Assembly (NCBI GenBank): GCA_023159155.1
Contig: JAJNNX010000028.1
Span: forward strand, 550,012-614,011
Direction: 5' to 3'
From: Ustulina deusta
Lineage: Eukaryota > Ascomycota > Sordariomycetes > Xylariales > Xylariaceae
Length of the DNA stretch: 64,000 nucleotides
A model generated the notes under the pieces. That model was given only the letters and a program-made list of their open reading frames with translations. It made no database searches and was not told the DNA's origin. This document shows positions 35,693 through 46,679 of the stretch, one piece after another (position 1 is the stretch's first letter; each line of letters opens with the position of its first letter). Both the position numbers and the translations under genes were made by a program.

Positions 35693-38399
35693 TTAGTACC
35701 GATCCAATACCCAATGCCGCCGTCCTTCTGATGACATCGGATCCAAGATCTCCAGTTCGGCATTCTTTGAGTCGATATACCGCTGTACTGATTCCGGCTC
35801 CAGCAATCCCGCAAGTTCTCGATCGGCGCTCAACGACTCTAGCGCCTCTCGTAGATTCCTCGGAAACATCGTATCAATACCCAACATGCTCCTCTCTGCC
35901 TCGTTCAATTTTGCCGGGTCCTCTGCGCAATCCTTCCATTTCAGCGGCGTCCTCATCCGCACGCCTTCGGCGCCCGCCGCTAGTATCGCCGCAACCGCTA
36001 GGTACGGGTTTGCGAGGCCGTCAAGAGTCTTCAGCTCCCAGTGGCTGTCCTCGCATTTCCGCAGCGGCGCCTCCCTGTTCTGCGTCCCCCACGTCACCCA
36101 GCGCCCGCCAGCCCAACAGCTGTCTACCATGCGCTCGTAGCTCGTCGGGTTGCTATACATGAAGGCGATGAGAGCACAGAAGTGCTTCAAGATCCCGGCA
36201 TAGAAGGACTCGTAGACGCCTGGATCGTTGCCATTCGGTGACGAAATAGAGATGTGCGCATGTGATGCCGAACCAGGGGCCTCTTCAAACGGCTTCGGGT
36301 GAAGTGTCATTTTGAAGCCATGCCGCGCTGCCACAGACTCGAGGATCTGCCGTGCGTGGAGGAGCGTATCGCATGCTTCAAGTGGCGGCAGGGCGCCCAG
36401 TACAATTTCGAATTGTCCCCATGCACTTTCAGGGTGAAATTGCTCGATTTCAATCCCGGCATCCGCAAGACCGGTCAGCATCTCGTCTGCGGCGTTGCCA
36501 AAACTCCCCTTGCGGCCCCAGTCTGCCAATGCGCTAGCCTTCGACCACGCATGGGCGTCGCTGCTCTTGGTGCGGAATCTCTCCCGCTTGGGAGTAGAAA
36601 TGCGTTCTAGGATCAGGAACTCGACCTCAAATCCCATAAGAAAAGTAAGATTCTGCGACGCGGCTTTCGCTACCGCCTTACGCAGAAGGGTGCGCGGACA
36701 GAGAACAGCGGTGGTGCCGTCTAATTCCAGGAACTCAGCAAGGACTGATACGTGCCCATCGACTGGTCCAGATTTCAGCGTCGACCAGTCCGGGGTCATT
36801 GTGTATACGCCCGTTGCGTTGATTTGGGGGATTAGCGTGTCCATTTGCAGCAGGCCGAAACAAGCTTTTGTAATGGATATTGTGAGCGGTTTACCGCTTT
36901 CGAGAGTCTTGTAGACCTTTTTGATAGGCACTAGACGGCATCGTGTACTAGATGTATAGTCGTGCCAGCAAACTCGGAGAATCTTTGCCTCCATCGCGCG
37001 AAGCTGGCCTAGGGGTGACGCTTGGCGCAAGCTCGTCGGGGTGGAGGCTTTGAGTTGCGCAAAACTCGGGAGCGTCGTGTTGACTGATAGGTTGTATAAG
37101 TTCTTGGAGTTTGTGAATAAGATGTCTCGCGCCAATGTCACTGCTTGTTTCTCATCGAGCTGTCCTGTTTGTACTAGCCCCCCCAAAACCTAAGAAGATC
37201 AGTAATTCTTCGCAAGATGTAGATGTTCAGGAACTTACAGTCTTCAAAACAGATCGCAATTGTGTGGTAGCTAGCAAGTATGTCTCAGGCAACAGATGAC
37301 CGTCAGTACTACAGAGGATCTTCGACCAAGGACACAGCTCGAGGATCTGCTTGACAACATTCTCTTGACCCTGGCGACTGATGAATGGGAAGACCTCGCC
37401 GATGTCGGCGTAAACATTTTTGTACATGGCCGCCAGATAACCTGCTTCCTGTGTCCAAGGGTAGCTCGCGTGAAGTATCACGATTGGCACAGTCGGATAT
37501 TCTCGGATGAAAGGCTGCATGAAGGAAGGTGACGCCTTAGCTAAGTTGATGTCATTATCCCCAAAGCCAGTATGGAACTGGAACGGCTTTTTGAACGGGG
37601 AGGCGCTGTCGCTGATCAGACGTGCAGTCTCGTGAACGATTAGATCGTTCAGGGATCCATGCTGCAGCCGCCTCTTAGAAGCGAAATCGTGTTTGCCCCT
37701 AACGTGCGCCTCTATGATCTGTCGTAACTGATGTTCCGGCCCGGCGAGGGGCAAGCGGTCTTTTGATACAATGTCCAGCCCACCTCGGTAGCAGATGATA
37801 GACTTGAAACCGGCCACCTCGGGGTCAGCAAGACACCGCTCGATCTCTGCTTTGAACTCAAGTAGGATGTCTTCTCCATGCTTCGCCACTGCGAGAGCTA
37901 GCTCCTCTGGCTTGCCTATTTGACTTGCCGCTTTGGCTGAGACGCAGTGACGGGCGATGATGTCTTCAGCCATCGACTCAATCCGAACAATACGCTTGCA
38001 TTTGCTTTTCGTAAACGAGTCGTGCCACGAGTACCCCTCAGCCCGCTCGGGTGCGCCCAGGCCGTCGTCAACCAGTATTGTCTCGATGCCTTCCAAACAC
38101 TGCTGGATCCATGCCTTGGGCGAGGCAGCCCGTTTCTGCTCAACGCTGGAAGCAACGGCATTCCAAGTCTGTTCACAGCCAAGGATCTGTGCTAGCTGCT
38201 TGACCGCACGGATGTGGGCAAGACTTGACGATGAATCCTGGAGAGCGTCTCCGGTTGCTTCCGTAGCGATTGAGGGGAGAGGGTGATGGCTCATGAATTC
38301 ACTTTTGAGGAGCGGGTGGGCATGATTGTCGATGATGGGGGTGGTGTCAAGTACCATGTTAAGCAGCTCATATTGCTCGAATTGCCGAGAGCCGGCCAT
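35693..38399 (-). CDS. FluG-like protein: amidohydrolase plus glutamine-synthetase-type domain
   Basis: Two exons (38399-37239 and 37189-35693) joined by a 49-bp phase-0 intron; 885 residues, close to the 865 of Aspergillus nidulans FluG. The N-terminal half is an amidohydrolase-2 type domain with the metal-binding HAH in TPIIDNHAHPLL and a late STDGHLLPE motif. The C-terminal half is a glutamine-synthetase-I-like catalytic domain: GFEVEF near 578, HAHISIS near 710, NREAPLR near 758 and the C-terminal LDGLANPYLAVAA. FluG in Aspergillus is needed for an extracellular developmental signal. Filamentous fungi have several paralogues, so that role is not certain here. The ATG at 38399 is the first in frame; the frame extends upstream only with non-ATG codons. 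The gene is intact although about 360 bp from the repeat block. Confidence 0.88.
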
Positions 38400-38435
38400 G
38401 ATGTGTCCATAAAGATGTTGCTCACGAAGCACCAA

Positions 38436-39283
38436 GACAGCCCGAGTGCCATGAGAGGCTTTGTTTCATGACGTAGGAAAGTCTGAGGTCTACAGCGTTG
38501 GTTTTCACGTTGATGGCAGACCTCGACAAATCCAGGCTATACAGATGTAACCCGGGATGGGATCCTGTTCGGGGCTCTGTTCGGGGCTCTGTTCGGCATT
38601 GCCCAACGGTTAGCAGCCTGGCTGGATTGGGGTTTGAGAGACCGCCACCGCAACCACCATGAGCCCCACCTTGATGCCCCAGACCGGATCTTATGTCTTC
38701 ATCTGCCAGCAACTGGAATCAGCTGCCACATCTATTTATTCCCCGCGCCGGGAGAGGATACAAGGCACGGTGCATATAAAGACCTCACCCTGGTTGCATC
38801 TTCATCTCCTACAGCATCAACATCATCCTTAGTGCCCAACACCTACTACCATTGACCACCAACCTGCGCCCTTAATAGCGCCTTTCTTGCATTATTTAAT
38901 TATTATGGTTTTACAAAGTCTCCCCGAACTCAAATAGTAGAGAGCCACCGAGATTTGTCCGAAACCAGAGTCTTCTTCACATGGTGTGAAGAAATGGTCC
39001 TTCAGTCATCCAGGTTAACCATGGTATACCAACTAGCTTTTAGTATGGAAACCATCATGAAATAGCTGCAGCGGCAGAATACGTTTCCTCCCAGGTGAAG
39101 ACGGCGATCTACCTAACGAGATGCAGAGGCCTGCCGTACAATTAGAAGATCGGGGTAAGAAAGCAGCACAAGATATGCGCGAAGAGAACATGTCTATTCT
39201 GCGTGCTAGCAGTAAACTATCTAGTAAGGTCCAACTAGGTCATCTCTCCTACTATCAGTGGAGGTGCGGCTCGAGACTATCGT
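38436..39283. other. Intergenic with orphan promoter-like sequence
   Basis: Upstream of the FluG-like gene and downstream of IleRS. It contains a short direct repeat GTTCGGGGCTCT near 38566-38596 and a plus-strand TATA element with a CT-rich, leader-like stretch (38775-38850). No coding region follows on the plus strand. Confidence 0.5.
38775..38780 (+). promoter_or_regulatory. TATA box without an obvious gene
   Basis: TATAAA in GCATATAAAGACC, followed by CATCTTCATCTCCTACAGCA and CATCATCC, a composition typical of fungal 5' leaders. The only near ATG opens an eleven-codon frame. It may serve a lost gene or a non-coding transcript. Confidence 0.3.
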
Positions 39284-42200
39284 TCAAATCTTAGCAACTC
39301 GTAACAGCAAATTCAAGTTGCCAATGACTTGTTCCTCTTCCAGGATAACAGCGTCTTCCGGACCCCGAGCTATAGTCTCCTCCAACTTGCCGCGCAAGGC
39401 TGTTGTGAACAACGAATCCTGAGACGACACTACTGAGGAGATGTTGATGTTTTCGGGGTTTGAAAGGACAGTATACTGCATGAGGACGTCGTCGGTTGGT
39501 ACCAACCCAGCCTTTTTGCGTAGTCTCTGAACTCTGTTGATCATCTCGCGAGCGAAACCTTCCTCCTGGAGCTCTGGATGCGAAGAAACATCTAACAGCA
39601 CAATCACGTCTTCCTCAAAGGCTGGCTCCCATTTACGCCCATCTGAAGAACCGGCGTCATTCGTCCCAAGGACCCGGACGATTGTCAGGTCGTTCTCCTC
39701 GAGCTGTATCCCCGCAACATCAATTCGTTTGTTGCGAAGGTACTGTCTCAATTGTTCTTGTGATAGGTCTGGAAGAGCTTTCCGAACCTTTTGGACTTCC
39801 TTCTTCAACTTCTTGCCGAGGGTGGGCCAGTCCACTCTAGCTTGGAGAAGGATGTTGAATTGCTCCTCATCACTTGATATGGTGACTTCTCTGACATTCA
39901 ACTCCTCTTTGATGTAGGAACTGAGCGATCCTACATCAGAGAGGACACGTGAATCGGCTATGACTACCAGGGAGAGCAGCGGCGTTTTGAGCGGCACGTT
40001 GGCTCGTTCCCTCGCCGTTCTTGCTAGCCGGATGACGTTCTGCATAGCAGATACCTTTCGTTCGATATCCTCGTCGAGTAAAGCTTCCTGCTCGGTGGGG
40101 TAGGGCAGGAAATGCACGCTCCTCGAGTCGGCAAACTGCGCAATAGCAGGACCAAGATGCGGCTTCAACAAGCCGTATATGTGCTCGGTGAGAAATGGGA
40201 TGAAAGGTGCCATGGCGCGGATAATGGTGAACAGGGCCTCGAGCAACGTGTTCATCGCAGCTGCGGTGTCTTCGGCCCCCAGACCGGCTGTGCCTTTCAG
40301 TCTCTTGCGGTTAAATCGGATGTACCAATTCGTCAAGTCGTCAATGAACCTCAGCAACCTTGGAGTAACAGTATAGAGCCGGTAACCTTTCCAACGTTAG
40401 ATTTGGTTGCATAACGGAGAGATGAGATGTGTCCTTACCCAGCATTTCCTGGTTTATGAAGCGTAACAAGCTCTGACAGTTGGCAAGAATCCACTTATCC
40501 ATGATGTTGCTGGACTGGACAACCCCGAGCTGACCAATAAAGTCGTGACCAGTGGTTTTTTTGTAAAGGATAGCTTGTTCAGAAAAGAAGCGATAGCTGT
40601 TCCAGAGTGGGAGGAGAACTCTAGATACAACTTCCTTCACGCCGGATTCCTGAAACCGTACCGACTCTGCTCTGACAACCGGGGAGTTGATGAGAAAAAG
40701 CCGTAACGCGTCAGCCCCATGTTGCTTGAGAATTATAGAAGGGTCAGGAAAGTTCTTGAGTCTCTTCGACATTTTCTTCCCATCTTCTGCCAATATGATG
40801 CCATTGACAATACAGTTCCGGAAAGGAGACATGTGGAACAGCTTATTGCCGAGGACGGTAAGGGTATAGAACCAACCGCGCGTCTGGTCGAGCCCCTCAG
40901 CAATGAAGTCTGCGGGAAAAAGATCTCTCTGGAATTGATCCTCGTTCTCGAAGGGATAGTGCCTAGATGCGAAAGGCATGCTTCCAGACTCAAACCTAGG
41001 TTACCCGTGTGAGTTAGGCTGTGGGGGCTCTGCAGTGAGTATGTAACATACCAACAGTCAAAGATTTCATCTATTCTTCGAAGCGTACCCTTACCACGCT
41101 GGGACGGGATGGTAATTGGGTCAATCCGATCACGGTGGATATCTTCCAATGAACCCTCGAAGCCACTTAGTTGCTTGAGTTCGGCAATACTCCCGACACA
41201 GACTACCTCTTCGTAATCTTCACTGACCCATAGGGGAATAGGAGTGCCCCAGTAGCGGTTTCGAGAGACATTCCAGTCGTGGGCATTTGCGACCCAATTG
41301 GCAAACCGGTTATCTCTAACCGTTTGCGGTACCCAAGTTGTCGACTCAAGATTCTTGAGCATTTCCGGAATGGAATCTGTTACCCGGACAAACCACGAGG
41401 AGACGGCTTTCCTGATGAGTTGTGTGTCAGATCTCCAGCAGAATTTGTCGTTATGCATGACCTGGCGTTCAATCAGAAGACGCCCGGTAGGCCTTAGATC
41501 CCTGATAATTGCCTTGTCCGCAGTCTTCACGTGTTGCCCGGCGTAATCTGGGACCTCGGGTGTGAAGCAGCCTTTGTCGTCAACCGGGCATGGAGGCAGA
41601 CGCTGAGGAGTGATGAAGCCAGCAGCAACAGCAGCATCATAATCCTCCTGCCCGAAAGCCGGGGCCTGATGCACCAGCCCAGTTCCCTCGCCAGCTTCGA
41701 CATAATCCGCTCCAATGACCTGGAAGCAATCGGAGAAGCTGTCGGCGAAGTAGCTGAAGAGAGGTTCGTACTTCCAGCCAATCATATCAGCGCCCTTAAC
41801 TCTTTTGACGATTTTATATTTGGCCTTCTTTGGATCCTTGTAAAGCCAGGACAGTCCGACTTCGAGGAGAATGTACTGTCGGCCTGATTTCTCGTCGAGA
41901 ATGACAAGATACTCGAGTCCGGGATGGGCCGCGACAAGTAAGTTGGACGGCAGAGTCCACGGCGTCGTTGTGTAGATGACAAGCGATGTGTTTTCAAAGT
42001 TCTCGACGCCAAGGATGGGGAACGAAACAGAAACGGCGGGATCCTGGGTCATTTTCTCGTTCTGCTTGGACTCCATATGACTCAATGGCGTGCAGAGGGC
42101 GGTGGAAAAAGGCATGATTTGATAGGCTCGGTAGACATGGCCTTGGTCAAAGAGTTGCTTGAAGGCCCACCAGCAAGATTCCATGAACGTCACATCCATA

Positions 42201-42870
42201 GACTAAGGAGGCCTTTAGATTGATTCTGACACCACGTCCTGGCACAGCTGGGACATACCTTGTAGTCGTTATCGAAATCGATCCAGCGGCCCAGTCGCTC
42301 GATAGTCTGCCTCCATTCGCCGGCATATCTCATGACCACTGCTCTACACTCGGCATTGTACTTTTCTATTCCCAGACGCGCGACGGCGTCTCTCCCGGAG
42401 ATGCCGAGCTTCTTGTCGATCTCGAATTCGATGGGGACGCCGTGCTGCAATATCGAGAGTCAGCAATTTCCTCCCAAGGTGCGAACAATAAGCCTCGATG
42501 TCGCTTACTGTGTCCCAACCAAAGCGGCGGACAACGTGATGGCCCTTCATAGACCAGTACCGGGGGATGATGTCCTTGATTGTGGATGCGAGAAGATGCC
42601 CGTAGTGCGGCAGACCTGGGCACCGGTTAGATCGACAAGGCGTCTTGAGATGTCCGCATTCGTACCAGTTGCTGGAATTCCAAGATTGTCAGTTCATGCC
42701 CATGGCCATTTGACTCGATCACGGTGGACGGCCGACATACCAAAGGGGGGGCCATCGTAGAAGTTGAAGCGGGGCCCTCCTTCAGTTAGACGGAGCTGGG
42801 TCTGGAAGGCGTCAATCTCCCGCCAGAGGCTGAGGATTTCCTCCTCAGTAGCAGGGAAGCTGATGCTCAT
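39284..42870 (-). CDS. ILS1: Cytosolic isoleucyl-tRNA synthetase
   Basis: Class I aminoacyl-tRNA synthetase charging tRNA-Ile in the cytosol; 1,079 residues, the usual eukaryotic length. Seven exons: 42870-42741, 42666-42671 (a 6-nt microexon), 42615-42509, 42444-42259, 42202-41052, 40995-40439 and 40386-39284. The introns of 69, 50, 64, 56, 56 and 52 bp all keep frame. The HIGH motif is HYGH at 49-52, inside [14 protein letters not shown]. The KMSKS motif is KMSKR at 601-605. The editing domain lies between them, with the anticodon-binding region and C-terminal extension after. [11 protein letters not shown] is restored correctly across intron 5 and [10 protein letters not shown] lies in the last exon. 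The N-terminus lacks a targeting-like segment. The gene appears intact and essential. Confidence 0.95.
42666..42671 (-). other. 6-nucleotide microexon in the isoleucyl-tRNA synthetase gene
   Basis: On the coding strand CAACTG stands between TTCCAG and GTACGAATG. Intron 1 (42672-42740) starts GTATGT, and intron 2 (42616-42665) contains CTAAC and ends CCCAG. Splicing in these six bases gives F-A-T-G-L-P-H, the invariant run before HYGH. Skipping them would remove Ala-Thr but keep frame. Confidence 0.85.
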
Positions 42871-45252
42871 GTCGATCGATCGTGCTGCGTGTCCGTCATC
42901 AGCGATGTGTCGAGGATGGCGGGGTGTTGGTGCAGAGAGAGCGCAAACAAGCCTGACTCATATGAATTATCGGGTCTGTGAAGTGGCAGATGGAGGGGCA
43001 ATATAGATAAGATAAGAGGCAACATAGGTGGGGTAGGGTAGCTGCCTGCTGAAAGAGTGCCTTCAGTCCTTCGAAGCCGTAAAACGAAAGAGACTAAGTA
43101 CGTTACCCGTATTTAACGGTAGTAGCACGTTTGTAACGCTAATCTATTACGGATAGTGGATACATCTACCTTAGGTACTTACTTAGGGTCATCGAACCCG
43201 CGCATGGGCCGCCTACAGAGGTTATTAGGTACCTAGTTCGCGCTCCCTACAGGTCTCTATCAATATTGCCCTCCAATCGCTTGATGTGAGAAGGGCTTAT
43301 ATTAGGGCTTGGAACGTAGTCATATTCAGCTAATAATTTTCTAGGGGTCTCACGGTCCATGATCTTCCCTCTTCTCTGCCCTTGCGGGGAATCTATGGTT
43401 GTCTTTATACCCAACGCTGCCTGACTACAATTGTAACTCTTCTAGGATTGAAGAGATTGTTAGGTCTCCTTGTATACGGGCTGGGTGCTTATCCGTATAT
43501 GTGAGGGCGCGGGCGCGTAGCACTCCTAACTGCATACTAGCTAAAGTATGTAACGTCCTTGGCGAACTGGGCCGTGTAACACTGGAGCCTCACTTCTACA
43601 GGCTACCTACCTCACAGAGCTTTGGCCGTCTTGGCTGTGTGACACTGTCCGAGGATATAAGGAGACAAATGCCTCCCATAGTTGTTGTGCTCTTATTGTG
43701 TAATTATCTCCCGACAGCTTCGAAACGATTCACTTTCCTATTTTATGTTGCGTACTTGTGTCGCAACATGGCGCCTACTTTATCAAGGCCAGAGCCTCAT
43801 CCCGACAGTCCGTATATAGGAATTTACTCTGCAATGAGGTTTCTGTTTAAGCTTTCCCTTCGTTCAGTGTGCTCTGGAATCGCTCCAGTCAGCGACGACG
43901 TTGATCCAAAGAATATGAGATAATATGTGAGCGTTGTAAGTAGTTCCGGTGCCCCTCCGCTTCCTCGATTTCTCTACTGATCCTCATTGGCTAGGACAAC
44001 TTACACCTTCGCTTCCTTGACCCGACCAGGGATTACGTTTGCGAGCAATTCTGGGAAACATTTTCTCCTGGTTTTAGCATCTTTCAGAGCACGCAGTTTC
44101 TTTCTTTTTTTTTTTTTTTCCCCTTCTTCTTCACCAAGACTCTGTCTAGAATCTTCTGTAACCATCATAAACCACACTGAAATGGCAATAGCTGACTCCG
44201 AGTGCTGCAGTGCAAGTCGTGGCCAGCTAAAATTTCATCTTGAACGAGGTTCAGACAGGCATGGCGAGGCAAGACCATCTCTTCAGTATCGCTTTTCTTT
44301 TTATTGCGGACTATCTCCAGTATGACTGGCCAGCCTACGGCAATTTTCTTGCTTCGGGAAGTGAGTTCCGTGATCGGGCGAGCTACAAGACTCTCACCCA
44401 GTGGTCCTATACTTCGTGGTCCAACGAGGGAAGGGGAGATCCTGCAAGAATGGACGAGATTGTGACGTTCTGCGGCAGGGCTGCTACTATCAGGCTATTC
44501 CTACCTAACATTAACACCGGATTGCAAAGTCCCGCTCTTACCTTCGATGTGACCAAAGCTTTCGATGGGATGGGCAGTAGTAGTCTTGCCGAGACCCTTT
44601 CGAATTTGGACACCAGAAAGGCAGATATTTTTTTAACTTGCGAACTATAGCCTACAATCACTAGGCCGAGTTCTTTGGCACAGACTACCTCCCGCTCACG
44701 AGCAAACCGAAACTTGGGGTTAGGCAACTTTCAGAGAGCAGTGTCTTGCCCGGAACAGTAAGCACGCTTCTGACGGAACATCCCGTCCGGTGTAAAATAT
44801 ACAGCTAGGAGAAGAGATTCTTGTTTGCCAAGATCCTGGGACATCCGCCCCAGTCTACGCGCATCAAACAGAGTGGGAAAGCAAAGTTTTTTGGCATTAG
44901 TAGGTGTAACGATCAGTCCGAAGCATGCACGACATCATTTTTACTGATACCTCCGGTACTCAAAAATATAGATAGCTGCACGCCAACAATGTTGCCATGG
45001 ATGGACTGGATGTAGGGTGAAGTTAAGAATGGGCAGGAGAGATAAAATTCGATCGTTAATTCCAATTCGCATCAAGATGCCAAGCGGGTTATACGTAGAA
45101 CTAGACTAACTCGGCAAAGCATCCAATGCTTTTTGCATTCGCGATAGGTACCTGTATCCTCTAATAGCCTCCGCGTAGATTCACAGGTCTACCAACCTGG
45201 ATTTGGCAGGTCTTAGCCGTGTGATAGCAAGAATAAGGTGCTGTTATCGTCC
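42871..45252. other. Intergenic, 2.4 kb, one doubtful frame
   Basis: It holds the IleRS promoter side and the 3' flank of the terpene cyclase. GGTACCTAG-type motifs occur at 43168-43187 and 43226-43237. A long pyrimidine tract (T-run then CCCCTTCTTCTTC) lies at about 44100-44132. The 174-codon frame at 43399-43923 begins with a non-ATG codon and has no domain. Confidence 0.5.
44261..44650 (+). CDS. Doubtful hypothetical protein
   Basis: An ATG-initiated frame of 129 codons beginning MARQDHLFSIAFLFIADYL and ending DIFLTCEL. It follows a pyrimidine-rich tract that resembles a fungal promoter or leader. Part has protein-like composition (YDWPAYGNF, MDEIVTFCGRAATIRLF), but I recognise no family, and it may be one exon of a gene or a decayed copy. 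Confidence 0.2.
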   Translation: MARQDHLFSIAFLFIADYLQYDWPAYGNFLASGSEFRDRASYKTLTQWSYTSWSNEGRGDPARMDEIVTFCGRAATIRLFLPNINTGLQSPALTFDVTKAFDGMGSSSLAETLSNLDTRKADIFLTCEL

Positions 45253-46541
45253 TCAATACGGCACACATGTGTCGGCAGAGGGGTTGAGTGAAGCCTTGAT
45301 GCTAGCTTTGAAGGCGGCAAGGGGATGCTCTTCGCCCAAGTGCAACTCGAACAGCCGATATCGAGAGTTGGTAGTATGCATTGCGATGTATCCCCTCACA
45401 AAGTCCTCCCACGACTTAGCGTACTTTCCTCTCCCCTCGAGAATGTGACGAACCCGCATCGCACGCCCCAATGCGTCAGATTTGACCAGCTCCAACACTT
45501 GTAGGGCGCTTTTCTCTTCACAAACTGCTCTGTTATTGATATAATTTCGCTTGTCGCCACCCACCTCCTCCTTGTAGAAGCTGCCAAGAGTTAGTAATGC
45601 AGTCAACCTCAACGACAACTTCAAGCAGCAGCTACTTACGATAGGACATCGTTGGTGATGTTTATAAACCTTGACATAGCCGGAATGGCCTCGATAAAGA
45701 GCCCGATGTCCGGATATAATGCCTTGGGATAACAGCAGATAGCATAGGCCTCAGCTAAGCCTGCAATAGCACGGAAGTAGTACGGAAATTCCCCACCTTC
45801 TTTCGTGACACAGAGATTCTTGAACTCGGTACGTTGCTCGAGCAAGTTGCTAGTTAGGAAATTAAGCACCGAGGTTTGTATCAACGTCGAGAGGACAGGG
45901 TCAAAGTGCTCGGGGGCTTCCCGGACCAGCTGTGCAACGCCGTCTAGGAGTGCATTTGGTTGGGTTTCGCCGCGGAAAAAGCGTTCGTGGAAACGGCCTG
46001 CCTCCTCTAGCATTTGACCCTTTTGGCCGACTATATCGTCATACTGAGTCAGAAGCCACGTGAAGAGGCCGATGTAAGCTTGAACTTCGACCGGGTGGCT
46101 AATGTACGACAGCTATGGAATACGAGCGCTGAGTGAAAGTTTGCCTTGGTATGATATAGTTATGTTACTTACCAGTCCTAGTGAGAAGGCAAGCCAGAAT
46201 GCCTTGGAGGAAGCGGGATTATCGAGAGGGACGGCGATTTGAATAGCCCGTTGGCGCATTAATGCCAGAAGGGACTCAATGGCCTGATCACTCGGCCTGG
46301 GTGTTCCCTTATATCCTATTTCTTCTAGCATAGAGACACATATCGGGCGAACAGCAGCTGACAGTTGGTCAGGGTCGTCGGCAGGATAGTTGGGTGCTTG
46401 CTCAAGATGCTGTTGTAGCCCCCAATCCAACTCCATCCGAGCCTTGTTATGCCGTCGATTAGCATAGTTGTCGAAAGGGAACGGGTCCAGGGTCTTGATT
46501 ACCTTGACGATGTCTTCGGACGGCTTTTCTTCGCTTGACAT
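45253..46541 (-). CDS. TRI5-family (trichodiene-synthase-like) sesquiterpene cyclase
   Basis: Class I terpene cyclase, predicted to ionise farnesyl diphosphate with Mg2+ and form a sesquiterpene; the product is unknown. Three exons (46541-46173, 46112-45640 and 45580-45253) with introns of 60 and 59 bp give 389 residues; trichodiene synthase has about 383. The first metal motif reads QYDDIVGQK with Asp at about 147-148, lacking the further acidic residue of the usual DDxxD. The second, NDVLSFYKE at 277-285, has all NSE/DTE positions and is split by intron 2. SRYR near the C-terminus supplies the Arg-Tyr pair that contacts diphosphate. The spacing between the two metal motifs (about 129) matches the family. 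No P450, transporter or regulator is adjacent, so membership in a trichothecene cluster is not supported. The gene looks intact. Confidence 0.85.
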
Positions 46542-46672
46542 GGTATTTGATGGCTAATGATATTACTGATGCTTGCTTGTAGGTTAAGTGGAGATTGGCT
46601 ATGCTATGAAAAGGTGAATGATAACGATGCTGGAAAGCCGATCCAGCTAAAAACCTAGGTATAAAGGTCGCC

Positions 46673-46678
46673 TTTATA
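46673..46678 (-). promoter_or_regulatory. TATA box of the terpene cyclase gene
   Basis: TATAAA on the minus strand in GTGTATAAAGGCG, 132 bp before the ATG at 46541. A second plus-strand TATAAA overlaps in mirror image at 46660-46665. Confidence 0.5.
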
Positions 46679-46679
46679 C

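Noticed and set aside
43399..43923. A 174-codon plus-strand frame
   Set aside because: It begins with a non-ATG codon, has no domain or splice context and looks like chance.
45253..46541. Core of a trichothecene toxin cluster
   Set aside because: The cyclase belongs to the family, but none of the usual cluster neighbours is present and the first metal motif differs, so the toxin pathway is not supported.
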